Origin: Candidatus Blochmanniella camponoti
Lineage (GTDB): Bacteria > Pseudomonadota > Gammaproteobacteria > Enterobacterales > Enterobacteriaceae
DNA length: 64,000 bases
Assembly (NCBI RefSeq): GCF_023585825.1
Contig: NZ_CP097751.1
Location: 186,001-250,000 of the forward strand
Direction: 5' to 3'
Shown here: piece by piece, positions 27,709 to 37,997 of the stretch
How positions within the stretch are numbered: the first letter of the stretch is position 1
Layout: each line of letters begins with the position of its first letter
Notes under the pieces: generated by a model
Databases searched by the model: none
Told to the model about the DNA's origin: nothing
Seen by the model: the letters and a program-made list of their open reading frames with translations, nothing else
Translations under genes and position numbers: made by a program

Positions 27709-27782
27709 AGGTGATTAGCTCAGTTTGGCAGAGCATCTCCCTTACAAGGAGAGGGTCGGCGGTTCGATTCCGCCATCACCTA
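27709..27782 (+). tRNA. tRNA-Val (anticodon TAC)
   Basis: Cloverleaf with acceptor AGGTGAT/ATCACCT, anticodon stem TCTCC/GGAGA and loop CTTACAA (anticodon TAC), T arm GGCGG/CCGCC, discriminator A. CCA is not encoded. The first pair is A1:U72, whereas E. coli valU has G1:C72. A single copy stands where E. coli has the valU-X-Y cluster. Confidence 0.95.
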
Positions 27783-27806
27783 TTTTATCGTTCTAAATTT
27801 TAATTT

Positions 27807-27879
27807 GGGTCGTTAGCTCAGAAGGTAGAGCAGTTGACTTTTAATCAATTGGTCGCAGGTTCGAATCCTGCACGACCCA
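27807..27879 (+). tRNA. lysV: tRNA-Lys (anticodon TTT)
   Basis: Cloverleaf with acceptor GGGTCGT/ACGACCC, anticodon stem GTTGA/TCAAT and loop CTTTTAA (anticodon TTT), T arm GCAGG/CCTGC, discriminator A. CCA is not encoded. It lies 24 bases after tRNA-Val, matching the E. coli valUXY-lysV order; probably one transcript. Confidence 0.96.
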
Positions 27880-27961
27880 AAAATCGTTTATTTTCTATCA
27901 TATTAACAATTTTATCGATTACTAGGAAAACAGTTCAATATCCGCTACCTCTCAACCAAAG

Positions 27962-28002
27962 CATCCGATTTTAAAATGAATACATTTGTTTAAAATCGGA
28001 TG
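27962..28002. terminator. 14-bp perfect hairpin between tRNA-Lys and ligA
   Basis: Arms CATCCGATTTTAAA (27962-27975) and TTTAAAATCGGATG (27989-28002) are exact reverse complements. Placed between the convergent tRNA operon and ligA, it probably serves as a shared transcript end. Confidence 0.55.
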
Positions 28003-28156
28003 TAAACAACAAAAACTCTCTTAAAACACAGTTAACATGTATTCGTCGCCCAATTTGGATTTGCATCCTTTTGATTATTCATCATAGATATTTTCTAATA
28101 TACACAACTCCAATTTTAACATACCTATAATTTTTAATCTTTTAAATTCCTCATTT

Positions 28157-29944
28157 TCATGTAATAACACGTAACTGAATACCAATAGCCGGATCAATTA
28201 AATCTTGAACATTTTTTAAATTGTCTGGATTTCTGAAAAAATGATATATGTTATTAGCTATAATTGGCCCCACATATTTCAAATTTGATAATGATTGTAA
28301 ATCAGCAGCGGCCAAATTTTCTATGGTTTTATAAACAATAGCTAAATTATTAGCTATTGTTTCGCCTACACCATAAATACCTAATGCATATATAAAACGA
28401 GCCAAAGTGATTTTTTTAGAATCCTCGATAGACCTTAATAAACGTTCAATATTTTCCAAACCAAAGCCCTCTAAACAAAGTAACTTATTTTTATTTAAAC
28501 GAAAAACATCAGATGAAGTAAATATTAAACCTTGATTAACTAATTGATCAATAATTCTATTTCCCATTCCATAAATGTTCATTGCTTTTCTAGAAACAAA
28601 ATGCTCAAGCGTTGCTTTTCGTTGAGCAAGACACGTTAATCCAGCCGTACAGCGCAATATTGATTGATTGTGCCATGTTTTAATACGAGACCCGCATACC
28701 GGACAAAATCGGGGTAATTCTATAGTTTTTACATGATCGGTGCGTTCTGATAAAATTACTTCTACAATTTTAGGAATCACATCACCAGATCTTTGTATAC
28801 GAACTGTATCGCCAATCATTAATCCAAGCCTTTTAACTTCATTGATGTTATGCATGTTTACTTTTCTAATTGTAACATCAGAAATTACAATAGGCTCTAA
28901 ATAAGCTATTGGGGTAATAATACCTGTTCGGCCAACTTGGAAAATTACGTTATCTACTTTAGTAGAACTTATTTCCGAAGGAAATTTATAAGCAAGGGCC
29001 CAATAAGGTGCTTTAGATCCGCAACCTAATTTACTTTGATATGTGCAACTATTTACCTTAACAACTATTCCATCAATGTTAAATTCCAAATTGGATCGTA
29101 TTGTTTTTATATAAGAATAATATTCTAATACTTTATTAACTCCGCTCATTAAACGAATATAATTATTAATTGGTAAACCCCAATTTTTGCATAATTGTAA
29201 TCGTTCCCAATGACTGTCTGGTAATTCCTTTTCTCCACAATAATTACTAATACCATAACAATAAAAACTTAATGGACGTGTGGCTGTAACACTAGGATCT
29301 AACTGACGCAACGAACCAGAAGCAGCATTTCGCGCGTTAGAAAAAGGTTTGTTACCTTGTTGTATCGTTATTTTGTTTAATTGTAAAAAACATAATTTAG
29401 ATATAAATACTTCTCCTCTAATTTCTAATAAATATGGTAATTTGTCATATTTATTAGAATCTAATTTTAAATACATGGGTACTGCACGAATAGTGCTTAT
29501 ATTTTCAGTAACATCCTCTCCAATTTTACCATCACCTCGAGTTGCCGCATAAATCAATTTCCCCTTTTTATACAATAAACTAACTGCCACCCCATCTATT
29601 TTTAATTCACAACAATATGACATAATATGATTAGCATGAAGTTTAATTTTTATTCGTTTATCAAATGACAACAATTGAAACGATGCAACAATGCTATTTA
29701 AAGATAGCATTGGCACCTTATGATGTATTTTTTTAAAATTATATTGAGACACACCTCCTATACGTTGAGTAGGAGAACTTTCTGCAATCAAATGAGGATA
29801 AATTTGTTCTAACTGATTTAATTTTTCTAACATCGCATCATACTTTTCATCGGATACTGCAGATTCATTTTTTGTATAGTATAAATATTCCCAATGACGT
29901 AATTTTTTTCTTAATTTTTGTATTTTTTGTTTAGCAAATTTCAT
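28157..29944 (-). CDS. ligA: NAD-dependent DNA ligase lacking the BRCT domain
   Basis: Joins nicks during replication and repair. It has 595 residues against 671 in E. coli. The adenylated Lys115 is present in ELKIDG. The OB-fold region, the zinc finger (CPVC...CTAGLTC) and the helix-hairpin-helix region ending in LKYVGPIIANNIYHFF are also readable. The chain stops shortly after this, so the C-terminal BRCT domain (about 75 residues) is absent. No frame in the 280 bases downstream resembles BRCT. The BRCT domain is not needed for the chemistry, so the enzyme is probably active. Confidence 0.95.
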   Translation of the reverse strand: MKFAKQKIQKLRKKLRHWEYLYYTKNESAVSDEKYDAMLEKLNQLEQIYPHLIAESSPTQRIGGVSQYNFKKIHHKVPMLSLNSIVASFQLLSFDKRIKIKLHANHIMSYCCELKIDGVAVSLLYKKGKLIYAATRGDGKIGEDVTENISTIRAVPMYLKLDSNKYDKLPYLLEIRGEVFISKLCFLQLNKITIQQGNKPFSNARNAASGSLRQLDPSVTATRPLSFYCYGISNYCGEKELPDSHWERLQLCKNWGLPINNYIRLMSGVNKVLEYYSYIKTIRSNLEFNIDGIVVKVNSCTYQSKLGCGSKAPYWALAYKFPSEISSTKVDNVIFQVGRTGIITPIAYLEPIVISDVTIRKVNMHNINEVKRLGLMIGDTVRIQRSGDVIPKIVEVILSERTDHVKTIELPRFCPVCGSRIKTWHNQSILRCTAGLTCLAQRKATLEHFVSRKAMNIYGMGNRIIDQLVNQGLIFTSSDVFRLNKNKLLCLEGFGLENIERLLRSIEDSKKITLARFIYALGIYGVGETIANNLAIVYKTIENLAAADLQSLSNLKYVGPIIANNIYHFFRNPDNLKNVQDLIDPAIGIQLRVIT

Positions 29945-30315
29945 AATATAGATATCTCAATTATATGGGTTGCGATAATTAATTCATATTGAAAATCGTT
30001 ATTTTTATTTACATGTGATTTAACATTTTATGATGAAAACATCTTCAAACATACAGTTGTTTAATGTAATCATTGTTAAAATATCAAGAATACCAAATTA
30101 ATTTTTTATGAATTATCTATACCAACAAGATGTCAGAAATATTATTGAATATTGAATATACGTCTATAATTAATGCATAATAATCAATTTTATTCCAATA
30201 TTTATATCAGAATAAAAAAATTATATTTTTATTTGATCCAAACTATATTTAAAAGATATTCTATATCATAAACCCATCATTGTAGTGCTGCATAACACTT
30301 GAGGAATTATTAAAT
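29945..30315. other. Divergent spacer between ligA and cysK
   Basis: 371 AT-rich bases between divergent genes. E. coli has zipA and cysZ here; neither is present or readable. Promoters for both genes must lie here, but none can be named. Confidence 0.45.
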
Positions 30316-31263
30316 ATGTACAAAATTTATCAAGATAATTCTTACACTATTGGTCATACTCCATTAGTCCGTCTTAATAATATTGGCAATGGTCATATTG
30401 CTGTTAAAATAGAATCTAGAAATCCTAGTTTTAGCGTTAAATGTCGTATTGGCGCTAATATGATTTGGGATGCAGAAAAAAGAAACTTATTACAATTAGA
30501 TACGAGACTTATAGAAGCAACGAGTGGTAATACTGGAATTGCTCTAGCTTACGTAGCGGCCGCGCGACATTATAAACTAACTTTAACCATGCCAGAAACC
30601 ATGAGCGTTGAACGTCTTAAATTAATTAAAGCTCTAGGAGCCGAAATTATATTGACAGAAGGATGCGATGGAATGAAAGGAGCTATTGCTAAAGCAGAAG
30701 AAATTGTTGCTGCTGACCCTAAACATTATTTATTATTACAACAATTTAGCAATCCTGCAAATCCAGAAATTCATGAAAAAACCACAGGACCTGAAATTTG
30801 GAATGACTCGGACGGACAAATAGATATATTTGTAGCTGGAGTTGGCACAGGAGGTACTATCACCGGAGTTGGGCGATTTTTCAAACATACAAAAAAAAAT
30901 AAAAAAATTATTATCGTGGCAGTAGAACCAGAAGAATCTCCAGTCATTACCCAGACATTATCAGGTCAAAACATAAAACCAGCACCACATAAAATCCAAG
31001 GTATTGGTGCTGGTTTTATTCCAAAAAACCTCGATTTAACTTTAATTGATCATGTAGAAACAGTAACCATAGACGCAGCTGTTAGCTACGCTAAATATTT
31101 AATGGAAAAAGAAGGAATTTTAGCTGGAATTTCTTCAGGCGCCGCATTAGCAGCAGCGGTACAACTACAAAAAAACAAAACCTATGCCGATAAAAATATA
31201 GTAGTTATACTTCCATCGTCTGGTGAACGATATTTAAGTACTGTATTATTTTCAAAGTTATAA
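30316..31263 (+). CDS. cysK: Cysteine synthase A (O-acetylserine sulfhydrylase)
   Basis: PLP enzyme making cysteine from O-acetylserine and sulfide. It has 315 residues (E. coli 323), slightly short at the C-terminus. The PLP lysine is Lys42 ([11 protein letters not shown]). The substrate loop [13 protein letters not shown] and the phosphate-binding [12 protein letters not shown] are intact. A GAGGAA ribosome site lies upstream. It pairs functionally with the cysPTWA sulfate importer 3 kb away. Confidence 0.97.
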   Translation: MYKIYQDNSYTIGHTPLVRLNNIGNGHIAVKIESRNPSFSVKCRIGANMIWDAEKRNLLQLDTRLIEATSGNTGIALAYVAAARHYKLTLTMPETMSVERLKLIKALGAEIILTEGCDGMKGAIAKAEEIVAADPKHYLLLQQFSNPANPEIHEKTTGPEIWNDSDGQIDIFVAGVGTGGTITGVGRFFKHTKKNKKIIIVAVEPEESPVITQTLSGQNIKPAPHKIQGIGAGFIPKNLDLTLIDHVETVTIDAAVSYAKYLMEKEGILAGISSGAALAAAVQLQKNKTYADKNIVVILPSSGERYLSTVLFSKL

Positions 31264-31301
31264 AAAAATAAATTTTTATTTTCTATTAACATTCAAAAAA
31301 A

Positions 31302-31332
31302 ATAGAAAACATTCATGTACGGTGTTTTCTAT
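31302..31332 (+). terminator. Terminator-like hairpin after cysK
   Basis: 10-bp inverted repeat ATAGAAAACA / TGTTTTCTAT, 39 bases after the cysK stop. It is followed by a T-rich tract (ATTTATTTTTT), the closest thing to a classical Rho-independent terminator in the window. Confidence 0.6.
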
Positions 31333-31463
31333 ATTTATTTTTTACATAGATAAAAACAATTTGTATATTTTATTTATTGCAGAATTTATAATAATATTGA
31401 ATTAATTACATTATGTAAATAGAATACTATCTTTTTAAGACATTAAAAAAATTAGGAGATCCA

Positions 31464-31592
31464 ATGAAAAATATCTGTAATACATATTCTATTTTGAATG
31501 TGATATACATGGAAAAGAAACAAAAAATTAATAGATTATTTATACGTATAACAGTTTCATTCGCCTATGTTTCATCAATAAAAAATATTTAA
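31464..31592 (+). CDS. Possible 42-residue small ORF upstream of ptsH
   Basis: An ATG at 31464 preceded by AGGAG (31454-31458) at ideal spacing opens a 42-codon frame (starts MKNICNTYS, ends SSIKNI). No homology is recognised. The peptide is basic and partly hydrophobic. The strong ribosome site is the only support; it may be a chance or decayed frame. It lies about 60 bases before ptsH on the same strand. Confidence 0.25.
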   Translation: MKNICNTYSILNVIYMEKKQKINRLFIRITVSFAYVSSIKNI

Positions 31593-31655
31593 TTTTAGTA
31601 AATTTATATAAAAAATAATATTTGTATCATATTGTTAAATTAAATGGAGATAAAA

Positions 31656-31913
31656 ATGTATCAAAAAGAAACTATAATTACTGCTTCCAATGGTTTACAT
31701 ACCCGTCCAGCTACTCAATTTGTAAAAGCAGCAAAAAAATTTAATTCTGAAATTACAGTAATCTCTAACGGGAAAAAAGCAAGCGCTAAAAGTTTATTTA
31801 AACTACAAACATTAGGTTTAAGCAAAGGATCTATGGTTGTCATTTCTGCCGAAGGAACAGACGCAGAACAAGCAGTACAACATTTAATCGAGTTTATTAC
31901 TGAACTTAAATAA
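31656..31913 (+). CDS. ptsH: Phosphocarrier protein HPr
   Basis: Small PTS phosphocarrier that takes phosphate from enzyme I and gives it to sugar-specific EIIA domains. It has 85 residues, as in E. coli. The active-site His15 ([10 protein letters not shown]) and Ser46 (SAKSLFKLQ) are present. An in-frame ATG four codons earlier (31644) is rejected, because GGAG at 31646-31649 is correctly placed for the ATG at 31656 and homology begins there. ptsI follows after 64 bases. Confidence 0.96.
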   Translation: MYQKETIITASNGLHTRPATQFVKAAKKFNSEITVISNGKKASAKSLFKLQTLGLSKGSMVVISAEGTDAEQAVQHLIEFITELK

Positions 31914-31977
31914 ATACAATATAATCAATTAATATTCGGATAATTACACTATTTATAACTCTAATGAAGGTAGAATT

Positions 31978-33702
31978 ATGATTTCAGGAATTTCAGTATC
32001 ACCTGGCATCGCCTTCGGAAAAGCGTTGCTATTACAAGAAAAAAAAATCCTTATCAATTTAGAAAAAATCAATATTGGTACTATTGAACAAGAAATTAAT
32101 CGATTTCTTTCCGGACGTGCCGAAACTTCCAGGCAATTGAAAGAAATTAAAAATAAAGTAAAAAAACAGTTGGACTCTAAAAAAGAAGCTATATTTGAAG
32201 GCCATATTATATTACTAGAAGATGAAGAACTTGAACAAGATATTATTACTCTTATTAAAGAAGAATTATTCAGCGCTGATGCTGCTGTACATTCAGTCAT
32301 TGAAACCCAAGCAAAAGCTTTAGAACAACTAGAGGATGAATATTTAAAAGAACGTGCTACTGATGTACGAGATATTGGAAATCGTTTATTAAAAAACATT
32401 CTAGGAATTCCAATTATCGACTTAAATTCTATTACTGAAGAAGTGATCATTATTGCGGTAGATCTTAGTCCATCAGAAACTGCACAATTAAATTTAAAAA
32501 AAGTTTTGGGATTTATTACTGATGCCGGTGGGAAAACTTCACACACCTCTATTATGGCGCGTTCTTTAGAACTACCAGCCATCGTAGGAACTGGTATAAT
32601 TACAAAAAGAGTGTCCAATGGAGATCTTATAATACTCGACGCCTTAAATAATAAAATTTACATCAATCCAACCCCAAACATCATTAAAAATATAAATACA
32701 TTAAAAAAGAAATATGTTTCTGAAAAATATAAACTAACTAAATTAAAGAATCTCCCAGCTATTACTCTCGACGGACGTCAAGTACGAATATGCGCTAATA
32801 TCGGTACGATACACGATATAGTTAGAGCTAAAGAAAACGGAGCTGAAGGAATAGGATTATATAGAACTGAATTTTTATTTATGAATCGTAATGCATTCCC
32901 CACAGAAGAAGAACAATTTAAAGCTTATAAAAACGCCGCTGAATCCATGATTAACGAAGCTGTGGTCATACGTATTATGGATATTGGGGGTGATAAAAGT
33001 TTACCTTACATGCACCTCCCAAACGAAGAAAATCCATTTCTTGGATGGCGCGCAATTCGTATTATGTTAGACAGAAAAGACATATTACATACTCAATTAC
33101 GCGCTATCTTACGAGCTTCCTTTTTTGGTAAATTGCGCATAATGTATCCTATGATTATTTCAGTAGAAGAAGTAAAAACTTTAAATACAGAATTAAATTT
33201 TTTAAAAACACAACTACGTCAAGAAGGGAAAAAATTTGACGAAAATATTAAAGTAGGTGTCATGATCGAAACTCCTGCTTCTGCAATTATCGCTCATCAT
33301 TTAGTTAAAGAAGTAGATTTTTTCAGTATTGGCACTAACGATTTAACTCAATATACACTTGCAGTAGATCGTGGCAACAAATTAATATCTCATCTATATA
33401 ATCCCATATCTCCGTCTATTCTAATATTAATTAAAAAAGTAATTGAAGCTTCACATACTGTAGGGAAATGGACAGCTATGTGCGGAGAAATGGCAGGAGA
33501 TGAACGTACTACTCTACTGTTACTGGGAATGGGGTTAGATGAATTTAGTATGAGCTCTATATCTATTCCACACATAAAAAACATAATCCGTAACGCATAT
33601 TATCGCGATGCAAAAAAATTGGCACAAAAAGCATTGAACTATTCAACCACAGAATCATTAATGCATTTACTTACGCATACACATGTATCAAATAATACAT
33701 AA
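31978..33702 (+). CDS. ptsI: Phosphoenolpyruvate-protein phosphotransferase (enzyme I)
   Basis: Transfers phosphate from PEP to HPr. It has 574 residues (E. coli 575). The phosphorylated His189 lies in [13 protein letters not shown]. The PEP-binding domain has [12 protein letters not shown] and the catalytic cysteine of MCGEMAGD near residue 502. It forms an operon with ptsH. In E. coli crr (EIIA-Glc) follows, but here the next 466 bases hold no gene. Confidence 0.97.
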   Translation: MISGISVSPGIAFGKALLLQEKKILINLEKINIGTIEQEINRFLSGRAETSRQLKEIKNKVKKQLDSKKEAIFEGHIILLEDEELEQDIITLIKEELFSADAAVHSVIETQAKALEQLEDEYLKERATDVRDIGNRLLKNILGIPIIDLNSITEEVIIIAVDLSPSETAQLNLKKVLGFITDAGGKTSHTSIMARSLELPAIVGTGIITKRVSNGDLIILDALNNKIYINPTPNIIKNINTLKKKYVSEKYKLTKLKNLPAITLDGRQVRICANIGTIHDIVRAKENGAEGIGLYRTEFLFMNRNAFPTEEEQFKAYKNAAESMINEAVVIRIMDIGGDKSLPYMHLPNEENPFLGWRAIRIMLDRKDILHTQLRAILRASFFGKLRIMYPMIISVEEVKTLNTELNFLKTQLRQEGKKFDENIKVGVMIETPASAIIAHHLVKEVDFFSIGTNDLTQYTLAVDRGNKLISHLYNPISPSILILIKKVIEASHTVGKWTAMCGEMAGDERTTLLLLGMGLDEFSMSSISIPHIKNIIRNAYYRDAKKLAQKALNYSTTESLMHLLTHTHVSNNT

Positions 33703-34168
33703 AAATTATAAAACTATTCTTTTGTCAAAACATTATTGTGATTATAAACATATAATTTAACAATAGAAATTTTTTATAATTTTACAAATAAATCATCGGA
33801 TAGTTTATTTGAAAATATTAAACCTAGTCCCATGCTTACATTTTATACACAAATAAAATAACCACCAATATAACGTATGAATAAAAACAATCTATTTCAT
33901 AAATAGAATCAGCAATAATATATACAAAAAATTTTTTAATTGGCTATATATCTTCTTACAACATATTTTAAAATCTGATTACTCAGATATCTGAGTACCA
34001 CAAAATTCATAAATAAAAAAACCTAACTCTTATATACAACGATAAATATGAAAATTATCAATTATCTACACACACTATCTACACCAAAACCATGCGCTAA
34101 ATAAACCATACACTTGAAAACAATATTTACTACTAATTACATAAGTTACAGAATCTCAAAAAAAATAA
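33703..34168. other. Convergent spacer ptsI / cysA; crr missing
   Basis: 466 bases in the place of E. coli crr (and pdxK, cysM further on). No open frame is present. A short stretch at 33802-33822 reads SLFENIK in the plus strand, faintly like the GLFDKLK start of EIIA-Glc, too short to call. An exact 18-bp palindrome lies at 33980-33997. Confidence 0.5.
33980..33997. repeat. 18-bp perfect palindrome
   Basis: TACTCAGATATCTGAGTA is its own reverse complement. It lies between convergent ptsI and cysA. It has no loop, so it is more like a protein-binding dyad or a fossil than a terminator. Confidence 0.7.
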
Positions 34169-35236
34169 TTACAACATTATTTCCCCTGAATATAATCGTG
34201 CATTACGTCCGCTTAAATAACAATATGCACCGCATTCTGGAACACCAAAAATATCTTTAATTCCTAAAATTATAGTCAATAAATCTCGATGCCATCCTAA
34301 AGGCTCTACACTTAATTGCCAATAATAACCATGTAAACTGACATTCACAATCTTAGCTGGTAACGGATAAAGCACATTATGCTCTTTACTCATATCCATC
34401 TCCCACGGACGAAAAAATAATTCTACTTTCCCTTGTAAAGCTGGAATATATGGTAAAGACCAATGATAAGGCCCAATAAATAATTCCGATCCACACACTA
34501 CTCCTTGTAAACAATTCACTTCACTTATAAACTCTAAAACAAAACGAGTAGCCGGCACACACCAAATATCCTTAGGTGTACCTATCTGCTCAATAACTCC
34601 TCGATTCATCACTACTATTCTATTAGCAACTTCCATAGCTTCTTCTTGATCATGTGTAACAAAAACACTAGTGAATTTAAATTCATTATGTAACTTGCGA
34701 AGCCAACGACGCAGTTCTTTTCTAACTTGTGTATCTAATGCGCCAAATGGTTCATCTAACAGTAAAATTTCTGGTTCAATTGCTAAAGAACGAGCCAGAG
34801 CTACACGTTGCTTTTGACCCCCAGAAAGTTGAGTAGGATATCTATTTGCCAAACGTTCTAATTGAACCATACTTAATAATTGCGTAACTTTTTTGCTAAT
34901 TATATGAGAATTTGGACGTTTATGGCGTGGCAACATTCTTATTCCAAAAGAAATATTATCTGATACTGTCATATGACGAAACAAAGCATAATTTTGAAAA
35001 ACAAAACCAACATGACGATCACGTGCACTAAGATGACTAACATCTTTACCTCTAAAACGCAAACAACCACTATTATAATGTTCTAGCCCAGCAATAATAC
35101 GTAGTAATGTGGTTTTTCCAGAACCGGATGGTCCTAATAACGCTATTATTTCTCCAGATTCAATATGTAAAGAAACATTAGTCAATATTTTATCATGACC
35201 AAAAAATTTAGTGATTCCATCTATCTCAATGCTCAT
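34169..35236 (-). CDS. cysA: Sulfate/thiosulfate ABC transporter ATP-binding protein
   Basis: ATPase of the CysPTWA importer. It has 355 residues (E. coli 365). Walker A GPSGSGKTT starts at residue 35, signature LSGGQ is at 137-141 and Walker B LLLDEP at 158-163. The C-terminal regulatory domain of the CUT1-type family follows. Last gene of the operon, 21 bases after cysW. E. coli cysM, next in line, is absent. Confidence 0.96.
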   Translation of the reverse strand: MSIEIDGITKFFGHDKILTNVSLHIESGEIIALLGPSGSGKTTLLRIIAGLEHYNSGCLRFRGKDVSHLSARDRHVGFVFQNYALFRHMTVSDNISFGIRMLPRHKRPNSHIISKKVTQLLSMVQLERLANRYPTQLSGGQKQRVALARSLAIEPEILLLDEPFGALDTQVRKELRRWLRKLHNEFKFTSVFVTHDQEEAMEVANRIVVMNRGVIEQIGTPKDIWCVPATRFVLEFISEVNCLQGVVCGSELFIGPYHWSLPYIPALQGKVELFFRPWEMDMSKEHNVLYPLPAKIVNVSLHGYYWQLSVEPLGWHRDLLTIILGIKDIFGVPECGAYCYLSGRNARLYSGEIML

Positions 35237-35257
35237 TTCTTATCCTTGATCATAATA

Positions 35258-36118
35258 TTAATTAATACGTTTTAAACGACTTTGTAAATAATGTTTAATA
35301 AACAACATAAGAATTGAAATACAAGCTAATAATGATGCCGCAACAAATGCGCCTACAGCATTATAATCTTGATATAATAATTCTACATACAACGAAACAG
35401 TATATGTTTCACCCCGTATTAATCCTGATACTATAGATACTGCTCCAAATTCACCAATAGCACGAGAATTAGTAAGAATAGCCCCATATAACAAAGCCCA
35501 ACGAATATTTGGAAAAGTAACATATCGAAACATCATCCAACCAGATGCTCCAAGAAGTATCGCTGCCTCATCTTCCTGTCTTCCTTGATTCACCATCATA
35601 GGAACAAGCTCATGCACCACAAAAGGACAAGTAACGAAAATAGTAACTAACACTAATCCTACCCATGTGAATATTATTTGTATATTATGTAAATGTAGCC
35701 AATTTGTTATTATATTATTGTTTGCATAAAGCAATAAATACAATAATCCAGCAATTACTGGAGAAACAGCGATAGGTATATTTATTAATATATACAACAA
35801 CTGTCTTCCATAAAATTTAAAACGAGTCACTAACCAAGCCATTAATATACCAAAAAATACATTAATAGGTACCGTAAATAACGCTACAATAACCGTCAAA
35901 AAAGTAGCATGTATCATATCTTGATTTATTAAATTTACTATTACTATTTTTAGACCTTCTGAAAAAGCAGATACAAAAATCACAATTAAAGGAACTAACA
36001 ATAACATTATTGATATAAACATAGTGCAACTAATTAGAATCCATTGGTTCCATTTAATGCCACTGTTATAATTGTTGTTGTAATTTCTATTGACATAATT
36101 ATTCAACATACTGATCAT
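35258..36118 (-). CDS. cysW: Sulfate/thiosulfate ABC transporter permease CysW
   Basis: One of two inner-membrane permeases of the sulfate importer; 286 residues with about six helices. The EAA-type coupling loop reads DEAAILLGASGWMMFRYVTFP. The N-terminal 20 or so residues are Asn-rich and unlike E. coli. The start codon shares one base with the cysT stop (TAATG), so translation is coupled. Confidence 0.95.
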   Translation of the reverse strand: MISMLNNYVNRNYNNNYNSGIKWNQWILISCTMFISIMLLLVPLIVIFVSAFSEGLKIVIVNLINQDMIHATFLTVIVALFTVPINVFFGILMAWLVTRFKFYGRQLLYILINIPIAVSPVIAGLLYLLLYANNNIITNWLHLHNIQIIFTWVGLVLVTIFVTCPFVVHELVPMMVNQGRQEDEAAILLGASGWMMFRYVTFPNIRWALLYGAILTNSRAIGEFGAVSIVSGLIRGETYTVSLYVELLYQDYNAVGAFVAASLLACISILMLFIKHYLQSRLKRIN

Positions 36119-36954
36119 TAGGATCCCTTAAACCTCCGGTTTATTCGTAATTGAAACATACTAGTAAAAAATAGTAATAATAAAGAAATAATTAAAATTA
36201 CAGAAGAAATAGCACTGGCAGCTGGGTAATCAAATTCCTGTAAACGAATAAAAATAATTAAAGAGATAACTTCATTTTTCCAGGCAACATTTCCAGCTAT
36301 AAAAATAACCGCACCAAATTCACCTAAACTTCGTATGAACGACAACACTACGCCATACAACCAAGCTGGTGCCAATTCTGGAAAAATTACATTACAAAAA
36401 ATTTGCCAATGATCAGCTCCAAGAGTTTCTGCTACTTCTTCGTATTCTACAGTAAACTCCTCTAGCACCGGTTGTACGGTTCGTACTACAAATGGAATGC
36501 TTGTAAAAATCATAGCAATAGATATACCTATCCACGTATACGATACTGTGATGCCAAATCGAGATAACCAAGACCCATACCAACCTGACGTTGAAAACAA
36601 TGTTGCCAAAGTTAATCCCGCCACCGCGGTAGGCAAAGCAAAAGGTAAATCTATTAACGCATCTAACAATTTCCGACCAGGAAATTGATATCTAGTTATT
36701 ACCCATGATACTAACAATCCAAATATAGCATTAAATAATGTTGCTGCCCCGGCAGCTAATAAGGTAATTTTATAGGAAACCAATAATGCTGGATCTGTAA
36801 TTACATCCCAATATTGAGAAAAACTCATTTGGGATAATTGCATAACTAACGCACTTAAAGGTAATAATAGAATCAAACAAACAAACAATAAACTTCCGCC
36901 CAGTGCTATACCAAACCCAGGTAAGGTATGTTGAGACGAAGAAAATAACATCAA
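36118..36954 (-). CDS. cysT: Sulfate/thiosulfate ABC transporter permease CysT (CysU)
   Basis: Second permease of the sulfate importer; 278 residues (E. coli 277), about six helices. The N-terminal LPGFGIALGGSLLFVCLILLLP-type segment and the EAA loop EEVAETLGADHWQIF are characteristic. It overlaps cysP by 4 bases and cysW by 1. Confidence 0.96.
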   Translation of the reverse strand: MMLFSSSQHTLPGFGIALGGSLLFVCLILLLPLSALVMQLSQMSFSQYWDVITDPALLVSYKITLLAAGAATLFNAIFGLLVSWVITRYQFPGRKLLDALIDLPFALPTAVAGLTLATLFSTSGWYGSWLSRFGITVSYTWIGISIAMIFTSIPFVVRTVQPVLEEFTVEYEEVAETLGADHWQIFCNVIFPELAPAWLYGVVLSFIRSLGEFGAVIFIAGNVAWKNEVISLIIFIRLQEFDYPAASAISSVILIISLLLLFFTSMFQLRINRRFKGS

Positions 36955-37997
36955 CGATGTCCTATTGATAACAATTGATCTAATTCACCACCACGTTTAA
37001 AGTGCGTATTCATAACAGCATTCCAATTACCAAATTGATCCTCTACTCTAAATAATTGACCCCCAGAAGATCCATTCGGACATATTTGAGCAATGTCAGT
37101 GGTGTTGACGCGGTACCCAAACTTAGTAATAATCTTTTGTGCTGAAGGGATATATAGGTAATCTAAATAAGCTCGTGCTACATCTTTGGTTCCATTTCTA
37201 ATGACGTTTTTATCTATCCAAGTCACCGGAAATTCTACCAAAACATTCGGAGTGGGTATAACAATTTCATAATTATTACATCCATATTGACTTCGCACTA
37301 ATTTTGCTTCAGATTCAAAATTAATTAATACATCTCCTTGATTACGATCGACAAAAGTAGAGGTAGCAGCGCGTCCTCCAGTATCAAATACCTCTACATT
37401 TTTTAAAAATTTTTGCATCCAAATTCGAGTTTGCTCTATATCTCCGTCGCTATTTTTTAAGAAACAATGCCAAGCTGCTAAATAAGTATAACGTCCATTA
37501 CCAGAAGTTTTAGGGTTAGGAAATATTATTTTCAATCCTTCATTAGTTAAATCATGCCAATTATAAATTCCTTTTGGATTACCTCGTCTCACCAAGAAAG
37601 CCATAGTTGAAAAAAATGGCGAACTATGATTTGGAAATCGATCTTGCCAATTTTTAGGAATTAAGTGTCCGCGATCACACAAAATTTGTACATCTATCAC
37701 CTGATTATATGTCACCACATCCGCGCGCAGTCCCTGTAATATAGCCATAGCTTGTCTAGTAGATCCTGCATGAGATTGACGAATAATTAACTTATCTTCA
37801 GGATGAAGATCCTTCCAATATTCGATAAAATCAGAATTAATCTTTAAAAATAATTCTCTAGACACATCATAAGAACTATTTAATAAAATAGTTCCATGTA
37901 TTGGAACGCAAAAAACACAGTATAATAATGCTGTCACTTTAATTATTTTAAAAATAGTATGCATAATAATCATATATATATATCCGAATACAAACAT
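36951..37997 (-). CDS. cysP: Thiosulfate/sulfate-binding periplasmic protein
   Basis: Periplasmic receptor delivering sulfate or thiosulfate to CysTWA; 348 residues from the first ATG. The mature part begins near LLNSSYDVSRELF and follows E. coli CysP throughout (SHAGSTRQAMAILQG, NPKTSGNGRYTYLAAW, DTGGRAATSTF), favouring CysP over Sbp. A signal peptide precedes it. The true start may be this ATG (GAG 5 bases upstream) or one of the ATGs 8 and 11 codons later. First gene of cysPTWA. Confidence 0.94.
   Translation of the reverse strand: MFVFGYIYMIIMHTIFKIIKVTALLYCVFCVPIHGTILLNSSYDVSRELFLKINSDFIEYWKDLHPEDKLIIRQSHAGSTRQAMAILQGLRADVVTYNQVIDVQILCDRGHLIPKNWQDRFPNHSSPFFSTMAFLVRRGNPKGIYNWHDLTNEGLKIIFPNPKTSGNGRYTYLAAWHCFLKNSDGDIEQTRIWMQKFLKNVEVFDTGGRAATSTFVDRNQGDVLINFESEAKLVRSQYGCNNYEIVIPTPNVLVEFPVTWIDKNVIRNGTKDVARAYLDYLYIPSAQKIITKFGYRVNTTDIAQICPNGSSGGQLFRVEDQFGNWNAVMNTHFKRGGELDQLLSIGHR

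Noticed and set aside
31953..32618. 221-codon frame antisense to ptsI
   Set aside because: Shadow of the strongly conserved ptsI coding sequence; serine-rich low-complexity translation with no homology.
37972..37983. Short TA repeat at the cysP start
   Set aside because: Six TA units in sequence this AT-rich are unremarkable.
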